The notes under the pieces are model-generated. The model did not search any database and was not told where the DNA came from. It saw nothing but the letters and a program-made list of their open reading frames with translations. The position numbers and the translations under genes are program-made. Shown in pieces: positions 20,027 to 30,749 of a DNA stretch of 64,000 nucleotides. Numbering within the stretch: the stretch's first letter is position 1; each line of letters begins with the position of its first letter. This stretch comes from Liopterus haemorrhoidalis (Eukaryota > Arthropoda > Insecta > Coleoptera > Dytiscidae). Location: positions 22,470,992 to 22,534,991 of the forward strand of contig OZ020625.1 of assembly GCA_963971575.1 (NCBI GenBank), given 5' to 3'.

Positions 20027-21264
20027 CAGTCTACTCCAAACGATTAGGCGGAACTAACCGCAATTTTCATTTTTAGGGTTTTGTAGGTATGACCAAAAAA
20101 CCCTTATACCGTCATTTTGTCGTCTGTCTGTCTGTCTGTTCGGTAAAAATTGTAGCCAAACGGCTAAACCTAGAGAGTTGAAATTTGGCATGCTTATACA
20201 ACTCTTTGACCCGCACATAGGAAAAATACTAAAACATCTAAAAAACATATCCCCCTAAAAATATAAACAAATATATGCTCATCGAAAAAAAAAATATTTT
20301 TTTATAATTCTGAGTAGGGTATCAAATGAAAGCCCTTGGTACGTGGATTAATGATCAAATTTTTATTATTGCAAAATAAATTATTTTGAAGCTATTTTTG
20401 CCAAAATTGTGCAAAATTTTTTTGTCCCACACCTGTAACCCAGATGGTTTAAACTAAAAATCTGAAAAAATTCTAAGTAATGTACATTGGTGTGAACCGG
20501 AATAGTTCAACAGGAATTTTTGATCAGATTAGGTTTTTGGAAAAAAACGCATTTTTTGTGATTTTTGGCTAATAATGTACACAAGTTATAGCTTTGTAAC
20601 ACGCCACACTGTAACATGTATGCTGGTCTAGTGGTATTAGACGCTGATTTTTCAACCAAGTAACCCGATCCGAAAGGGATCGAATCCTGTGAGAAGAGAC
20701 TATATTATTTTGTTTTTTTTTTTTTAATTTTCAATTGTTTAAATTATTTTTTCAAAATTCTAGTTATATTTTGGCAAATGTTGCATTTAATTTTTAAAAG
20801 CGTAAATTTAATAGCCAGTGGAAATTGTTTAAATTATAATTTAATTCTGTTTCAATGTACACGAAATCAGAGGGGCGGAACTTATAACAACCAATGGAAG
20901 CCATAGGCGCAATTTTTAAAATTCTTAATGAACCTTGCTATATAAAAAAAAAAAAAATACTGCACATATTTAGAAACCTAAATAATGGTATTAGGCATTC
21001 GAATTAAAATTAACAAAAAAAAAAAAATTAATATAAAATTTGTTTTCGCATCCAAAATAATCATCATTCACTTACTAAATACCTGCAAAACCCTGAAATG
21101 TGTGAAAATTCACACTTCACATCAATTTTTGTAATTTGTCATTAGATATTTTTTTATATATTGAAGTTGACTTTTCCTGAACAAAATGATCAAAAGCTTC
21201 AATCAATCGGTAAAAGTAACTAGAATTGAAAATCTAGTTCCGCCTAAACCAAAGGAACAGACCT
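20027..21264. mobile_element. TA-target MITE, family B, split by a later insertion
   Basis: The left end CAGTCTACTCCAAACGATTA and the right end, reading inward, AAGGTCTGTTCCTTTGGTTT lie next to TA. The two halves align with the uninterrupted copy at 53217-53398, with the break at the T-run after CAATTTTCATTTTT. Confidence 0.75.
20075..21125. mobile_element. Helentron-like non-autonomous element (copy 1)
   Basis: The element starts AGGGTTTTGTAGGTATGACC, followed by a (CTGT)n microsatellite. It ends with ATACCTGCAAAACCCT, the hairpin-forming GTGTGAAAATTCACAC, and CTTCACATCAA. It lies in a T-run with no clear target duplication. End hairpin, GTCT-type microsatellite and T-T insertion are features described for Helentron-associated elements, so I infer that class; no Rep/helicase is present. 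A tRNA-like stretch at about 20615-20690 holds TGGTCTAGTGG and GGATCGAATCC, like Pol III A and B boxes. Confidence 0.6.
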
Positions 21265-21979
21265 TACTATTTTTACATTTCTAAAATGAAATATTGGATT
21301 TTATTACAATACTAATATAGTAATCTTAATGTTAATTTTATATTATTTAACATAAAAATAACACCGTCATATACAATTATTTTTATACTTTTTTAAGTTG
21401 AAATAAAGTTCCTTTGGTTTAGGCGGAACTAGATTTTCAATTCTAGTTACTTTTACCGATTAATTGAAGCTTTTGATCATTTTGCTCAGGAAAAGCCAAC
21501 TTCAATATATAAAAAAATAGCTAATGACAACTTACAAAAATCCAGGGATTGGAGGAATAACAACTGGGAAAGTGTCAACAAGACTCAAAAAGAAAAAGTG
21601 TGTTGGCGTCGTTGGTCGTTCGCATTGTTTGCAAAAATTAGAAGTTTCTTCTTATTTTTTCGTATTCTGCTAACTGCTAAGAAGAAAAAGAACTAACACT
21701 ATTAGTATTGTTATATCAGAATAGATGGCGCTTATATTTTGTGTACTAATTTTAATAAAAATTAAATTTTTAAGATTCCAGCGCCTCTAGCGGTAGTTTC
21801 TGAATTTCAAAGTTTAAACATCGACATCGGTAGTAGACATCGAAGTTTTATCGATACTATCGCCAGCTGACCTTCGATAGTAAAAACATCGATGTTTTTA
21901 AAACAAACATCGATGTTTTCGATACATCGATGTTTTTTTCCCATCCCTAATAGCTAGAGGGGGACATATTGTTACGAGT

Positions 21980-23130
21980 AAAGTCTCATTCCTAGCTCAT
22001 GTTTTAATAGACAACGCGTAATTCATAGTGCATAATGTTAATGGATAATGTTAGTGGCTAAGCGCAACACTTTAGTACCATTCATAGCTCATGTTTTAAT
22101 AGATAAATCGATCTAGCTGCCATCTACACGCAATACAAATTACTAAACAATTTATAATAAAAATATCTTGTTATTAAATATATGTATTGTTTTTTTATTA
22201 ATGTACTAAAAAGAACCAAAATAACATTTATTAAGTTAATTATTAAATAAAATAACTATAATGTTTCTGAAGCTACTCACTCTAACCTAACTTTTTGATT
22301 TCACAAAAAAAGTTAACTTTTGTTTCCACCATGTTTTCCAGAAGTGTTGGTCTAAACATCTGAAAAAAATCTCAATAATGTACATTGATGGAAACCAAAA
22401 TAGTTCAAAAGGAATTTTTATCAGATTAATTTTTTAATTGTTGAAAAAATACATATTTTATTTTAAAAGTTCACGTAGTATTTTAAGGAAAAGCTCTTAG
22501 TACATAGAATAACAAACAAATTATTTTCAAAATATTGTTCATTTTGACTTGAATATCGCAAAAAAAAAATGTTCTACACATATGGCTGCTTTAACTTGGG
22601 TACTAGATACCTGAATAACACTAATATGTGAAAATTCACACTTCACATCAATTTTTTATTAGATTCAACACATTTACTAATTAGTACATCATTAACTGCA
22701 GCCACAAGTCTTTTTAGAATTTCCTGTATAATATATTCGTCTATTTTGAAATGTATCACTGTATACCTGCGAAACACTGAAATATGTAAAAATTCTCACT
22801 TCACATCTATTTTTCAATATTAGTTTCAACATTTTTACTAATAATTATGTCACAAGCTGCATCCACAAGTCTTATTCGAATTTCAAGTATAATATATTCC
22901 TTCATTTTGACAGTTGTCAGTGTTTTAATGTTAATGTTAATGTTAGAAGTTTGAGGTATACAAACTTCTAACATTATGCTTTAAATATTTTCTTACGCTT
23001 ATCCACTAAATTGGAGCTATGAATGCGTATACGGATTTGTGTAGAACTAACATTGTTATGCGTTAACATTAACACTATGAATTATGTACTATCTATTAAA
23101 ACATGAGCTGTGAATTATACTTAACGCACA
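21980..23130. mobile_element. TIR element with CTAGCTCATGTTTTAATAGA ends
   Basis: CTAGCTCATGTTTTAATAGA and TAATTCATAGTG near 21990 recur inverted near 23090-23115, with GTTAATG-rich sequence next to each. The interior contains two tandem copies of about 170 bases that match the hairpin end of the Helentron-like family (about 22600-22910). No coding sequence. Confidence 0.6.
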
Positions 23131-23262
23131 GTCTGGAGGACAGCTCTTATAAAATTAACCGTACAACGGTCGAGCATGGAACAAACTCCGTCCGGTACTG
23201 TTTACCTACTACTGCGCATCTAGCTGCGAACTGCTAACTTAGATGTATCTAACTTTACTTAC

Positions 23263-23477
23263 TTCGGTGACGATGTATGCTGTATCTACGTCAATTTCTT
23301 CACCCTTAGCAGTTCTTGGAGCTCTTGCTTTCTGACACTTCAATAACAACATATCTTCCGGATTTGCTACTCTCTCAGTAAACTCTTGACCAAAACGAAT
23401 AGCATTAAATTGTTGTTTGTCATCCATATAATTGAACACTAATCTCAAAAGAGGCAGTCTTGGTTGTTTAGGTTCAT
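23263..23477 (-). CDS. mre11: Mre11 exon 7
   Basis: It encodes DEPKQPRLPLLRLVFNYMDD to AYIVTE, the start of the Mre11 capping domain with the conserved FGQEFTERVANPEDML block. The acceptor is TTTTCAG at 23478 and the donor GTAAGT starts at 23262. Confidence 0.9.
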
Positions 23478-23699
23478 CTGAAAACAATATAGAAAAATAC
23501 AGCAGGATTTTTTTTTCTTAATATTTCATAGCTATTTGAGGAAATAACATTAAAAACGTGTTTTGTCACCGTAATGTAATCACGTTATATAGTCTAATGT
23601 GTGGACAGTAATGGTGGTTTGATCGAACATTTGTAATTATTTTTTTTTTTTTTTGTAAAATAATTGTAAAAAGTAATAGTTTTTTTTTTTCTAAATAGT

Positions 23700-24014
23700 C
23701 AAATAGTTTATTTTAGACATATTTTGTTTCTTTTTTTATTGTTTTCAAAGTTTGCTACGTTCAACTTTGTAAAACTTATGTTGATTATTATTTTGTAAAT
23801 AAATGGTCGCCATTTTGAAATGGGTAACATAAAAATATGAGTTTTTGGTGTCATTGTAAAGCTAATTTAATGTACTTTTAGGAAAAAAATATAAAATTAT
23901 CGATTCCCTAGATGGGCCTTTTTGTCTAGTTTAACTTTTGTTCTGAAGATTTTTTGTATCTTTACAAATAAAGGAGATTTTCGGGGTGTCCCGTTTCAAA
24001 CAAACACCCTGTAT
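23700..24014. repeat. Unclassified dispersed repeat (copy 2)
   Basis: It matches 3117-3512 almost base for base, apart from the missing segment after TATCGATTCCCTA. It ends at ACACCCTGTATA. Confidence 0.65.
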
Positions 24015-24057
24015 ACTCAAATGACATTCCTTCACATTTTATCAGGCTTAGGACTGG

Positions 24058-24640
24058 CTATATTTGAATTATAAATATAGGCATGTTTAAAAATCGTTTT
24101 GTTTTAAAGTCTTTATAGTCTATATTAAATAGGTACTTCAAATTTGCAAAAACAAAAATCATTCTTTTTTGCAACAAAAATCCTAGCAACTTCAAATAAT
24201 TATACATATGGCTAACTTTGTATGGAAATTCTATTCCGTCTTCTTCCAACTTTTTTATTAAAAGATGCACAGTCGGCACTATATTTTTCGAATAAAACTA
24301 GTATATTTTATTTATTATTGTTTTAGACATAAAAGTATCCATTTTCTTGAAAACTTGTAAATCGGGTCATTTTCACTGCTGATTTTTGCCACGAACAATG
24401 ATACGTTGAATTGTTTTGTATGGAACACTAAGTATAAGTTTGTCATTACCTTCCGAAACTAACTTTTTATAAACGTTTAGTATCAGAACTTTGCAATCTT
24501 CTGACAAATGACATTTTTCTTTAGTAGCCACTTCCACATTTTCGCGTTGCACGTCAACGTCCACATTGCACTCCAAATCACCTTGCACAGATTCACTATT
24601 TTCACTAAAAATATTAGGAATTTCTTCAAAATCAAATGTT
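24058..24640 (-). pseudogene. Tc1/IS630-type transposase N-terminal relic
   Basis: One frame contains LSEDCKVLILNVYKKLVSE and ends SVPYKTIQRIIVRGKNQQ, a transposase helix-turn-helix pattern. After stops a second frame gives VPTVHLLIKKLEEDGIEFPY and YNYLKLLGF, matching the next block of the same family. Nothing of the catalytic domain remains. Confidence 0.5.
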
Positions 24641-24959
24641 CGCCAAGAACCATGTTGTTAATGTATGCACGCTATCAACATTGAAAATTAACTAACAAAC
24701 AAGTATAATAACCCCTAAAATTTAGAAACAATAGGATTATAAATTTGGAAAATATCCTTAATGGTTTTTAAGAAACTTCAATTGAACTAGTGTTATATCT
24801 ATTCGATTTAAATTTAAAATTCCCTTAATTATATATATAAAAGCCCTAATTTCTGTGTATCCTCGTAACGCTAAGTTCCTAGGTGCTAGCGGGGCTTGAG
24901 GTGTGTGGTCGGTCGCTCCCCACCAGACAGAGCGACGTTCTCCGACAACAGCAAACTTA

Positions 24960-25614
24960 GGCTAAGCACATAGTGAAGCAGTGAGCAAAGCAGCGATGAA
25001 AGCGGAGAGTAAAACAGCGAAAGAATGTCGCGCTTATAAAAGAGTGTCTACACATAGCGACGCGTTTAAAATCGAGCAGAAAGTTCACAAAATTATAACG
25101 GATTTTTTACTAACAGAAAACTCTTCCCTGAAAATTTGGTATTTACTAAAAAATAAAAATAAACACACTAGAAGGTGCAATGTTCACAGAATAAATAAAA
25201 GTAGACATATACATGGTGAATTTCATTATTTCTATATGCAACTCCGCGAACATCCAGAAAAGTTTCATTCTTATTTTCGCATGAGTATTTCAACGTTTGA
25301 TTATATTTTGGAAAAAATTCAAAATAAATTGGTAAAAAATGGACAAATTTCAATCGGAACCTACTATAAATACCTCTTATAAATGAGAACTACTTGTAAA
25401 TGCCTCAATATCCATTTTAAACAACTATTTTAGCAACGATGATAGCAGAGAAATCAAAATTGTTTGAACACGTTGCTCGACTATAACAACGATATAACCT
25501 CGCTGCAGTACGCTCCACTATGCGCGTGTTAACAGGAATTCATTTATTTAATTTCGCCGCTTTGCTCTCCGCTTTCATCGCTGCTTTGCTCTCTGCTTCA
25601 CTATGTGTTTAGCC
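24960..25614. mobile_element. PIF/Harbinger-type element with 60-bp TIRs
   Basis: The left end GGCTAAGCACATAGTGAAGC is repeated inverted at the right (to 25614) for about 60 bases with few mismatches. TTA on both sides (24957-24959, 25615-25617) fits the 3-bp target of PIF/Harbinger. The 655-bp element carries a truncated transposase frame. The surrounding sequence (24840-24956, 25618-25680) may be an older repeat with a TATATATAAAAG box. Confidence 0.8.
24996..25382 (+). pseudogene. Truncated Harbinger transposase (HARBI1-like N-terminus)
   Basis: The open frame of 128 codons starts at an ATG inside the left terminal repeat (MKAESKTAKECRAYKRVSTH). Its second half contains HGEFHYFYMQLREHPEKFHS and YFRMSISTFDYILEKI, the conserved segment before the DDE nuclease of Harbinger transposases. 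It then stops; the nuclease domain is deleted. The start may be fortuitous because it reads out of the TIR. Confidence 0.7.
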
Positions 25615-25689
25615 TTAGCGAGAATATAGCTCTTAGCTCTCCAGTCAGTATATACCTTGGCTTAATTAAAGAATGTTGTGTTAATTAAC

Positions 25690-26105
25690 GTTATGCCCGC
25701 GGGCCTTGTCTGGCCCGATACTTATACGACACTTTTTTAGGATTTCCTAGGTATAATCAGAAACAACTATACCATTGAGGTCCAGCATATGGCCCACGGG
25801 CCATACCCGGCCCGATATTAATTTTTAAACGACACGCATTAATAAGCTTTTTAGGATTTCCTAGGTATAATCAGAAACAACTATACCATTCATGTCCAGC
25901 ATATGGCCCGCGGGTCGTATCCGGTCCGATACTAAGTTTTAAACGACACGCATTGAGCGGCTTTTCAGGATTTCCTAGGTATAATCAGAAACAGCTATAC
26001 CATTGATGTCCAACATATGGCCCGCGGGCCGTACCCGGCCCGATATTAATTTTTTAACGACACGCATTAAGCAGCTTTTTAGGATTTCCTAGGTATAATC
26101 AAGAA
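25690..26105. repeat. 114-bp tandem repeat with GGCCCGCGGGCC cores
   Basis: The motif GATTTCCTAGGTATAATC recurs at 25741, 25855, 25969 and 26083, exactly 114 bases apart. Each unit also contains ATGGCCC(G/A)CGGG and CGACACGCATTAA. About 3.6 units are present. The GC-rich palindromic core stands out against the AT-rich surroundings. Confidence 0.85.
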
Positions 26106-26369
26106 ACGTTTTTGTTTTGTTAATATACGCAGAATCATGCAAATTTTAATAATTGATTCCTGCTTATATTGATTTTTATTCGATATCAGTTTGCCAACGT
26201 TGTTGGCAACGGGTCTGCTAGTACTTCTTATATTCTGTTTACAGCAAGTCTTAGGATTACTGCCATAAAACTATTGCCGCATTGTTAAGCTTCTTAACAA
26301 GAGTAGCCATTTCATTTTTCACTATACTTAAAATATCCATGTTTTGTATTTAAAAAGTTATTACTTTAC

Positions 26370-26603
26370 CTTCATTGATTAGTGTTTCTGCTTCAGTTAT
26401 CATTTCTTCAACAATATCCGTGATTTTGTCCTTTATTGACTCTGGACTCGATAGGTCTGTGTCAAAAAAATGTCTAAACACAAATGGTCTGACAGTCTTT
26501 AATTTTATCTTCTCCATTTTATATTGCTGTTCTTTGATGTGCAGCAAACCACAATGCTTTGTTAAAGATTCTCCTTCCGACAACGAAGTAGCAACAGAAC
26601 TTC
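26370..26603 (-). CDS. mre11: Mre11 exon 6
   Basis: It encodes SSVATSLSEGESLTKHCGLL to EAETLINEG, the end of the phosphoesterase domain (the SQPGSSV-type motif spans exons 5 and 6) and the linker. The acceptor TTTTAG ends at 26604, the donor GTAAAG starts at 26369. A transposon lies only about 50 bases upstream of the acceptor. Confidence 0.9.
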
Positions 26604-26918
26604 CTAAAATCCAATAAGAAATTCATTGAGAGACCATAAACTACTTTACAACTATAGGGGAAAATTTTTTAGATCGTAGCGCCACGCGGATATTTTTGAA
26701 ACCATTCTTAAACAGATACCACTTGACATTTACTAGTAAATAATAGCGAAAAGTGTATCAAAAAACGACAAAAAATAAATAATGGTATGCGATTTTCTGA
26801 TTTTGTTTTAAAATTTTATAATCAAGTAAGTATACACACGTACTGTGAGGACATTTTTTTAAAGTGACATTACTTGTAAACATCTTAAATACTACATTTT
26901 ATAATCTGGTTTTAAGTT

Positions 26919-27110
26919 ATGGCGGCACAGTTTTCCATTGTCGATTATTTTAATTATATTGGGGGTTTAAATAATAATTCCCGTGTTGTTTACGAAGAGG
27001 TAGAAATCTACTGCTGGGCATATAATATTGTGTGGGGTCACTTAGAAAAACAGAGAGTTCATAAAGATTTATACAGACTTGTGCATTATAATCAAACCCA
27101 CACACAATAA
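26919..27110 (+). pseudogene. N-terminal relic of SWIM zinc-finger ORF
   Basis: The 63-codon frame (MAAQFSIVDYFNYIGGLNNN then SRVVYEEVEI) resembles the start of the protein at 32452 (LLNYFNFLSATPSSRCVVEG). The zinc-finger part is missing. Inferred to be transposon cargo or a second relic of the same gene. Confidence 0.45.
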
Positions 27111-27238
27111 CAGGAATTTTCAAGATATGCGATAATAAATACAAAATTGAAAATATTATTTGTAGTCACTATCATTAAAATGTAATGAGCAAACTTTCAT
27201 ATAAGGGCAACCTTTAATTCCAATTTTTAAAATGTTTA

Positions 27239-27643
27239 CAGTCTGTTCCAAACGGTTAAGCGGAACTAAATGGGGATTTAGTTCTTTTAGGTTGTCACGA
27301 GAAGGGACCTTGCTTGGGTTATTTCATTTTTCACGTTGGGATGTCAAAATTCAAAAATTCCATCAATGAAACCATGGAAACGAATGACATGTCAAAATTA
27401 AATATTTTTTTTAGATATTTTAATGACAAAAAATAAATAAATGGGAAATTTGTATTAAGAATGACACAAAAAATCAAAATATAAAGAAAATGACATTTTA
27501 AAATGATATTAACCTTAACCAAAAAATGTTTATTGTAAGTATGATTTACAAAGCTTAAACAAAACGGCCGAAAGGCACGATTTAAACGATGAAAGTAACT
27601 AGATTGCAAAATCTAGTTCCGCTTAACCGTTTGGAACAGACTG
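27239..27643. mobile_element. TA-target MITE, family A (copy 3)
   Basis: This 405-bp copy is complete with TA on both sides and 30-bp terminal repeats starting CAGTCTGTTCCAAACGGTTA. Confidence 0.9.
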
Positions 27644-27947
27644 TATCTAAACATCGCGTCGATTCCTAACCTCTTGCTTTCCCAATTTTGTTTCGAACCG
27701 TACGGTGTCTGATATTGGTGGAAACAAATGAAACGATATTTCCGGGTTTCTTCTTTTCAATGAATTGCACATAGGCACACAACAATATGTATTATACATT
27801 TTTCAATGATTATAATAAAACTTTAAAAACAAACTTCATACAAAACCAATAGACAAAACGAAATGTTATCTGTCGCATACAAGTTTATGAAACGCTCACC
27901 AGATGGTAGGGTGCTTAGCTGCAAATCCCTATAGATTGTAAAAAAAA

Positions 27948-29081
27948 TTGATGTGAAGTGTGAATTTTCACACATTTCAGGGTTTTGCAGGTATTTAGTA
28001 ACTGAATGATGATTATTTGGGACGCCAAAACAAATTTTATGTCAAAATATTTTTTTATGAATTTTAATTCGATTGCCTAATACCATTATTTAAGTTTCTA
28101 AATATGTGCATTTTTTTTTTTTTTTTTTATATAGAAAGGTTAGGTTAGACTTTGAAAGTTGCGCCTACCGCTTCCATTGGTTGCTTAAATCATAAGCCCC
28201 GCCCTCTGATTCCGTATACATTTAAACATAGAATTAAATTATAATTTCAACACTTCCCACTGGTTATTAAATTTACGCTTTTAAAAATTAAATGCAACAT
28301 TTACCAAAATATAACTAGAATTTTGACAAAATAATTTAAACAAAATAAAAATAAAAAAAAAAACAGAAAAATTAAAATTGACAGGATTCGAACTCTAGTT
28401 TGCAAATTACAAAAACCAACGACGAAACCAACTACACTATCAGCGCTTACTTATCTAGTGTGTTACATAGCGAATTAAATATTTAACATATTTTAGTTTA
28501 AAACACAAAAAATGCGTTTTTTTTTTTTTTTTTAATTTAATGGCTATTGCTACTGTGGCAATTAGCCAGGACAATTTTTATTTTGAGAAAATTTCCATGC
28601 CTGAGCGGGATTCGAACCCGAGACCTTCGCAACGTAGAGCACATGTGTTACCACTACGCTACGCCGGTCGGCAAAAAATGCGTTAATTTCCGAAAACATA
28701 TTCTGATCAAAAATTCCTGTTGTACTATTCCGGTTCACACCAATGTAAATTACTTAGAATTTTTTCAGATTTTTAGTTTAAACCATCTGGGCTACTGGGT
28801 GTGAGACTTTTTCTTGCACAATTTTGGCAAAAATCGCGTCAAAATAATTTATTTTGCAAAAATAAAATTTTGATCGTTAATCCTCGTACTAAGGGCTTTC
28901 ATTTGATACAATACTCAGAATTTTAAAAAAATATTTTTTTTTTTCGATGAACACATATATTTTTAGGGGGATATGTTTTTTAGATGTTTTAGTATTTTCC
29001 CTATGTGCGGGTCAAAGAGTTGTATAAGCATGCCAAATTTCAACTCTCTAGGTTTAGCCGTTTGGCTACAATTTTTACAGA

Positions 29082-29135
<54 letters not shown>

Positions 29136-29182
29136 GACAAAATGACGGTATAAGGGTTTCTTGGTCATAACTACAAAATCCT
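27948..29182. mobile_element. Helentron-like element (copy 2, inverted) with nested SINE
   Basis: Here the family runs the other way: the hairpin end TTGATGTGAAGTGTGAATTT is at left, and the (CAGA)n run (about 29080-29135) with the ATACCGTCAT-type end is at right. A tRNA-like stretch at about 28375-28450 contains AGGATTCGAACTC (a B box on the minus strand). A SINE is inserted at 28520-28672. Confidence 0.6.
28520..28672 (-). mobile_element. tRNA-headed SINE (copy 1)
   Basis: On the minus strand the head reads GCGTAGTGGTAACACATGTG and then GGGTTCGAATCCCGC, Pol III A- and B-box-like. A short tail (CATGGAAATTTTC, CTAATTGCCACAGTAGC) and a poly-A run follow. The 12-base duplication AAAAAATGCGTT flanks it (28508-28519, 28673-28684). 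It has the tRNA-derived head and poly-A end of an LINE-mobilised SINE. Confidence 0.85.
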
Positions 29183-29360
29183 AAAAATTAAAAGTAAGTG
29201 TAGCAAAATTGAAGTGAAGTGTGAATTTTCACACATTTCAGGGTTTTGTAGATATTTAATAAGTGTAAGAAGCCAACAGAATGCTGGATGTCTAAAAATA
29301 ATTTTTTGAAACACATTTTTTTAAATTTTTGTTCATTTGAGTATAAAGAGCTCTAGGTTT
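29183..29360. repeat. Fragment of the Helentron-like family
   Basis: The hairpin end (GAAGTGTGAATTTTCACACA and AGGGTTTTGTAGATAT) appears again directly after copy 2, and the AGGTTTAGCCGTTTGGCT motif lies at about 29352. Tandem or truncated copy. Confidence 0.5.
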
Positions 29361-29582
29361 AGCCGTTTGGCTGTATATATAATTATAATTTTCCATTATT
29401 GTTTTTCATTTTCATCTGTTAAAAAAACGAAAAAATTTGCAATTAATAATGTAGCTGTAATAGTTACAATTTGGAGCAAAACAATACACCGTTATGCATT
29501 CTATTCGATTTTCATATTATTTAAAAACGTAACCTATAAATATATCTTCGAATCCTTATTTATATATACACCCGTTTTTTCG

Positions 29583-30329
29583 GGTGACCATTCGTCCCGC
29601 ATTTTGACTCTGCGTCCCGCATTGTTACTTGCCCGCAAAATGTCCCGCATTTTGATATTTGTCCCGCAAAATGTCCCGCATTTTTAATTCTAACTAACTT
29701 TACATCAATTTAACTGTCAGTGCTCTACTTTTCCTATAGTTTGATAATGATAATTTTTGAATTTTGATATTAAAATGTGTATATTTACATTATAGCATGA
29801 GTTCTGAAAGAAATTACATAAGGGTTGGCTATGGAAAATAAAAGTAATGTCATCAGCAAGCTTTAGAATTAATTAACTGTCATAACTGACTTTTGTTGTT
29901 GTCATAAGTTTATATTGTTATATAAAGCCTGCAGTAGACATTATTTTATTTTTCCATAGCCAACCCTTATGTTATTTCTTTTTGAGCTCGTGGTATATGT
30001 AGTTATCAGTGTAATTTATTTTTTTGTGATATTTTTTATTCAATTGTTAATTTTTTTGTCTCGGTAATTAAATTATACGAGCCACAATTGTTAAATCGTT
30101 TAATACATTTTTGTTATCTTTTGTACTCCTTTCCTCTCATGTACGCAGAGCCGTGTTTTGGCGCCCTTAGCAAATAAAAACAAGGTTCTCACCTCCCAGA
30201 ATCCCAGTGACGAGCAAAAAAAAAAAGGTCCTCACCTCCCAAAATCCAAGTGACGAGAAAAAAAAAAAAGGTCCTCACCCTGGGCCGTCCCGCATTGCTT
30301 TCTCAAGAAAATGGTCAGCCTATATTTAT
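29583..30329. mobile_element. hAT-like element with GGGTGACCATT ends
   Basis: The left end GGGTGACCATTCGTCCCGCA and the right end reading inward TAGGCTGACCATTTTCTTGA match the short MITE at 45643-45858. CCCGCA(A/T)AATGT units recur near the left end and GGTCCTCACCTCCCA units near the right. The 8-bp duplication could not be fixed. A small MITE is nested at about 29818-29975. Confidence 0.6.
29818..29975. repeat. Small TA-flanked MITE
   Basis: TAAGGGTTGGCTATGGAAAA recurs inverted as TTTTCCATAGCCAACCCTTA about 155 bases on. The TA bases at the ends suggest a Tc1/mariner-type MITE. Confidence 0.65.
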
Positions 30330-30547
30330 ATATTTATAAAAACATTATTCAATAATATAAAGTATCTGGACTGTATATATTAGTATATATTTATTAAAAA
30401 TACATATTTTTTGCTCCAAAATTGAAGATATTCATAAAATTAAGGTAACAAAAGTAATGTCACATATATTTTAAAACAGTCAAAAACTTCCAAAGGACTC
30501 AGCTCTCAGATGGCAGCACATGTATGTGACGACACACTAATATGGTC

Positions 30548-30612
30548 TATTGGTTTAAACGCATGCAAAAGTGTATAAATCTCAAAGGCGAATATTTCCA
30601 AAAGCAATAAAA
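30548..30612 (+). pseudogene. Mariner transposase C-terminal fragment
   Basis: KRMQKCINLKGEYFQKQ matches the end of the deleted mariner at 17661-17993. Only the last 20 or so codons remain. Confidence 0.5.
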
Positions 30613-30749
30613 CAGTTGTTCCAAAAAAAATGTGTCTTGTTTTTTAATTTTTGGACTTAGCTACTATGGCCATTATCCAGAAGATGCATTTTATTTTTGA
30701 AAAATCCATGCCATAACCGGGATTCGAACCCGACCCTCATGGTCTAGAA

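Larger units (their letters stand above)
19727..21949. mobile_element. hAT-like MITE with ACATCGATGT ends (copy 2, inverted)
   Basis: This is the same family as 16307-17493 in the opposite orientation, with the octamer ATAGCTAG on both sides (19719-19726, 21950-21957). The extra kilobase relative to copy 1 is a Helentron-like element at 20075-21125 that landed in one of the internal family B pieces. Confidence 0.85.
26653..27934 (-). mobile_element. THAP-family TIR element (copy 1), with nested MITE
   Basis: The left end TATAGGGGAAAATTTTTTAG with TCGTAGCGCC, and the right end reading inward TATAGGGATTTGCAGCTAAG with ACCATCTGGTG, match the two different ends of the family seen at 59370-60141. 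A family A MITE (27239-27643) is nested inside. A short plus-strand frame related to a SWIM-type protein lies at 26919-27110. Confidence 0.6.

Noticed and set aside
20615..20690. Apparent tRNA gene
   Set aside because: The boxes are there but the arms do not pair convincingly and the stretch lies in a repeated element.
24840..25690. A solo LTR around the Harbinger element
   Set aside because: A TATA-like box and a GC-richer stretch are present, but I found no TG...CA ends or target duplication.
25690..26105. Regularly spaced repeats that might suggest a CRISPR array
   Set aside because: The whole 114-base unit is conserved, so there are no variable spacers, and this is a eukaryotic sequence.
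28590..28672. Apparent tRNA gene on the minus strand
   Set aside because: It has Pol III boxes but is followed by a SINE tail, poly-A and flanking duplications.
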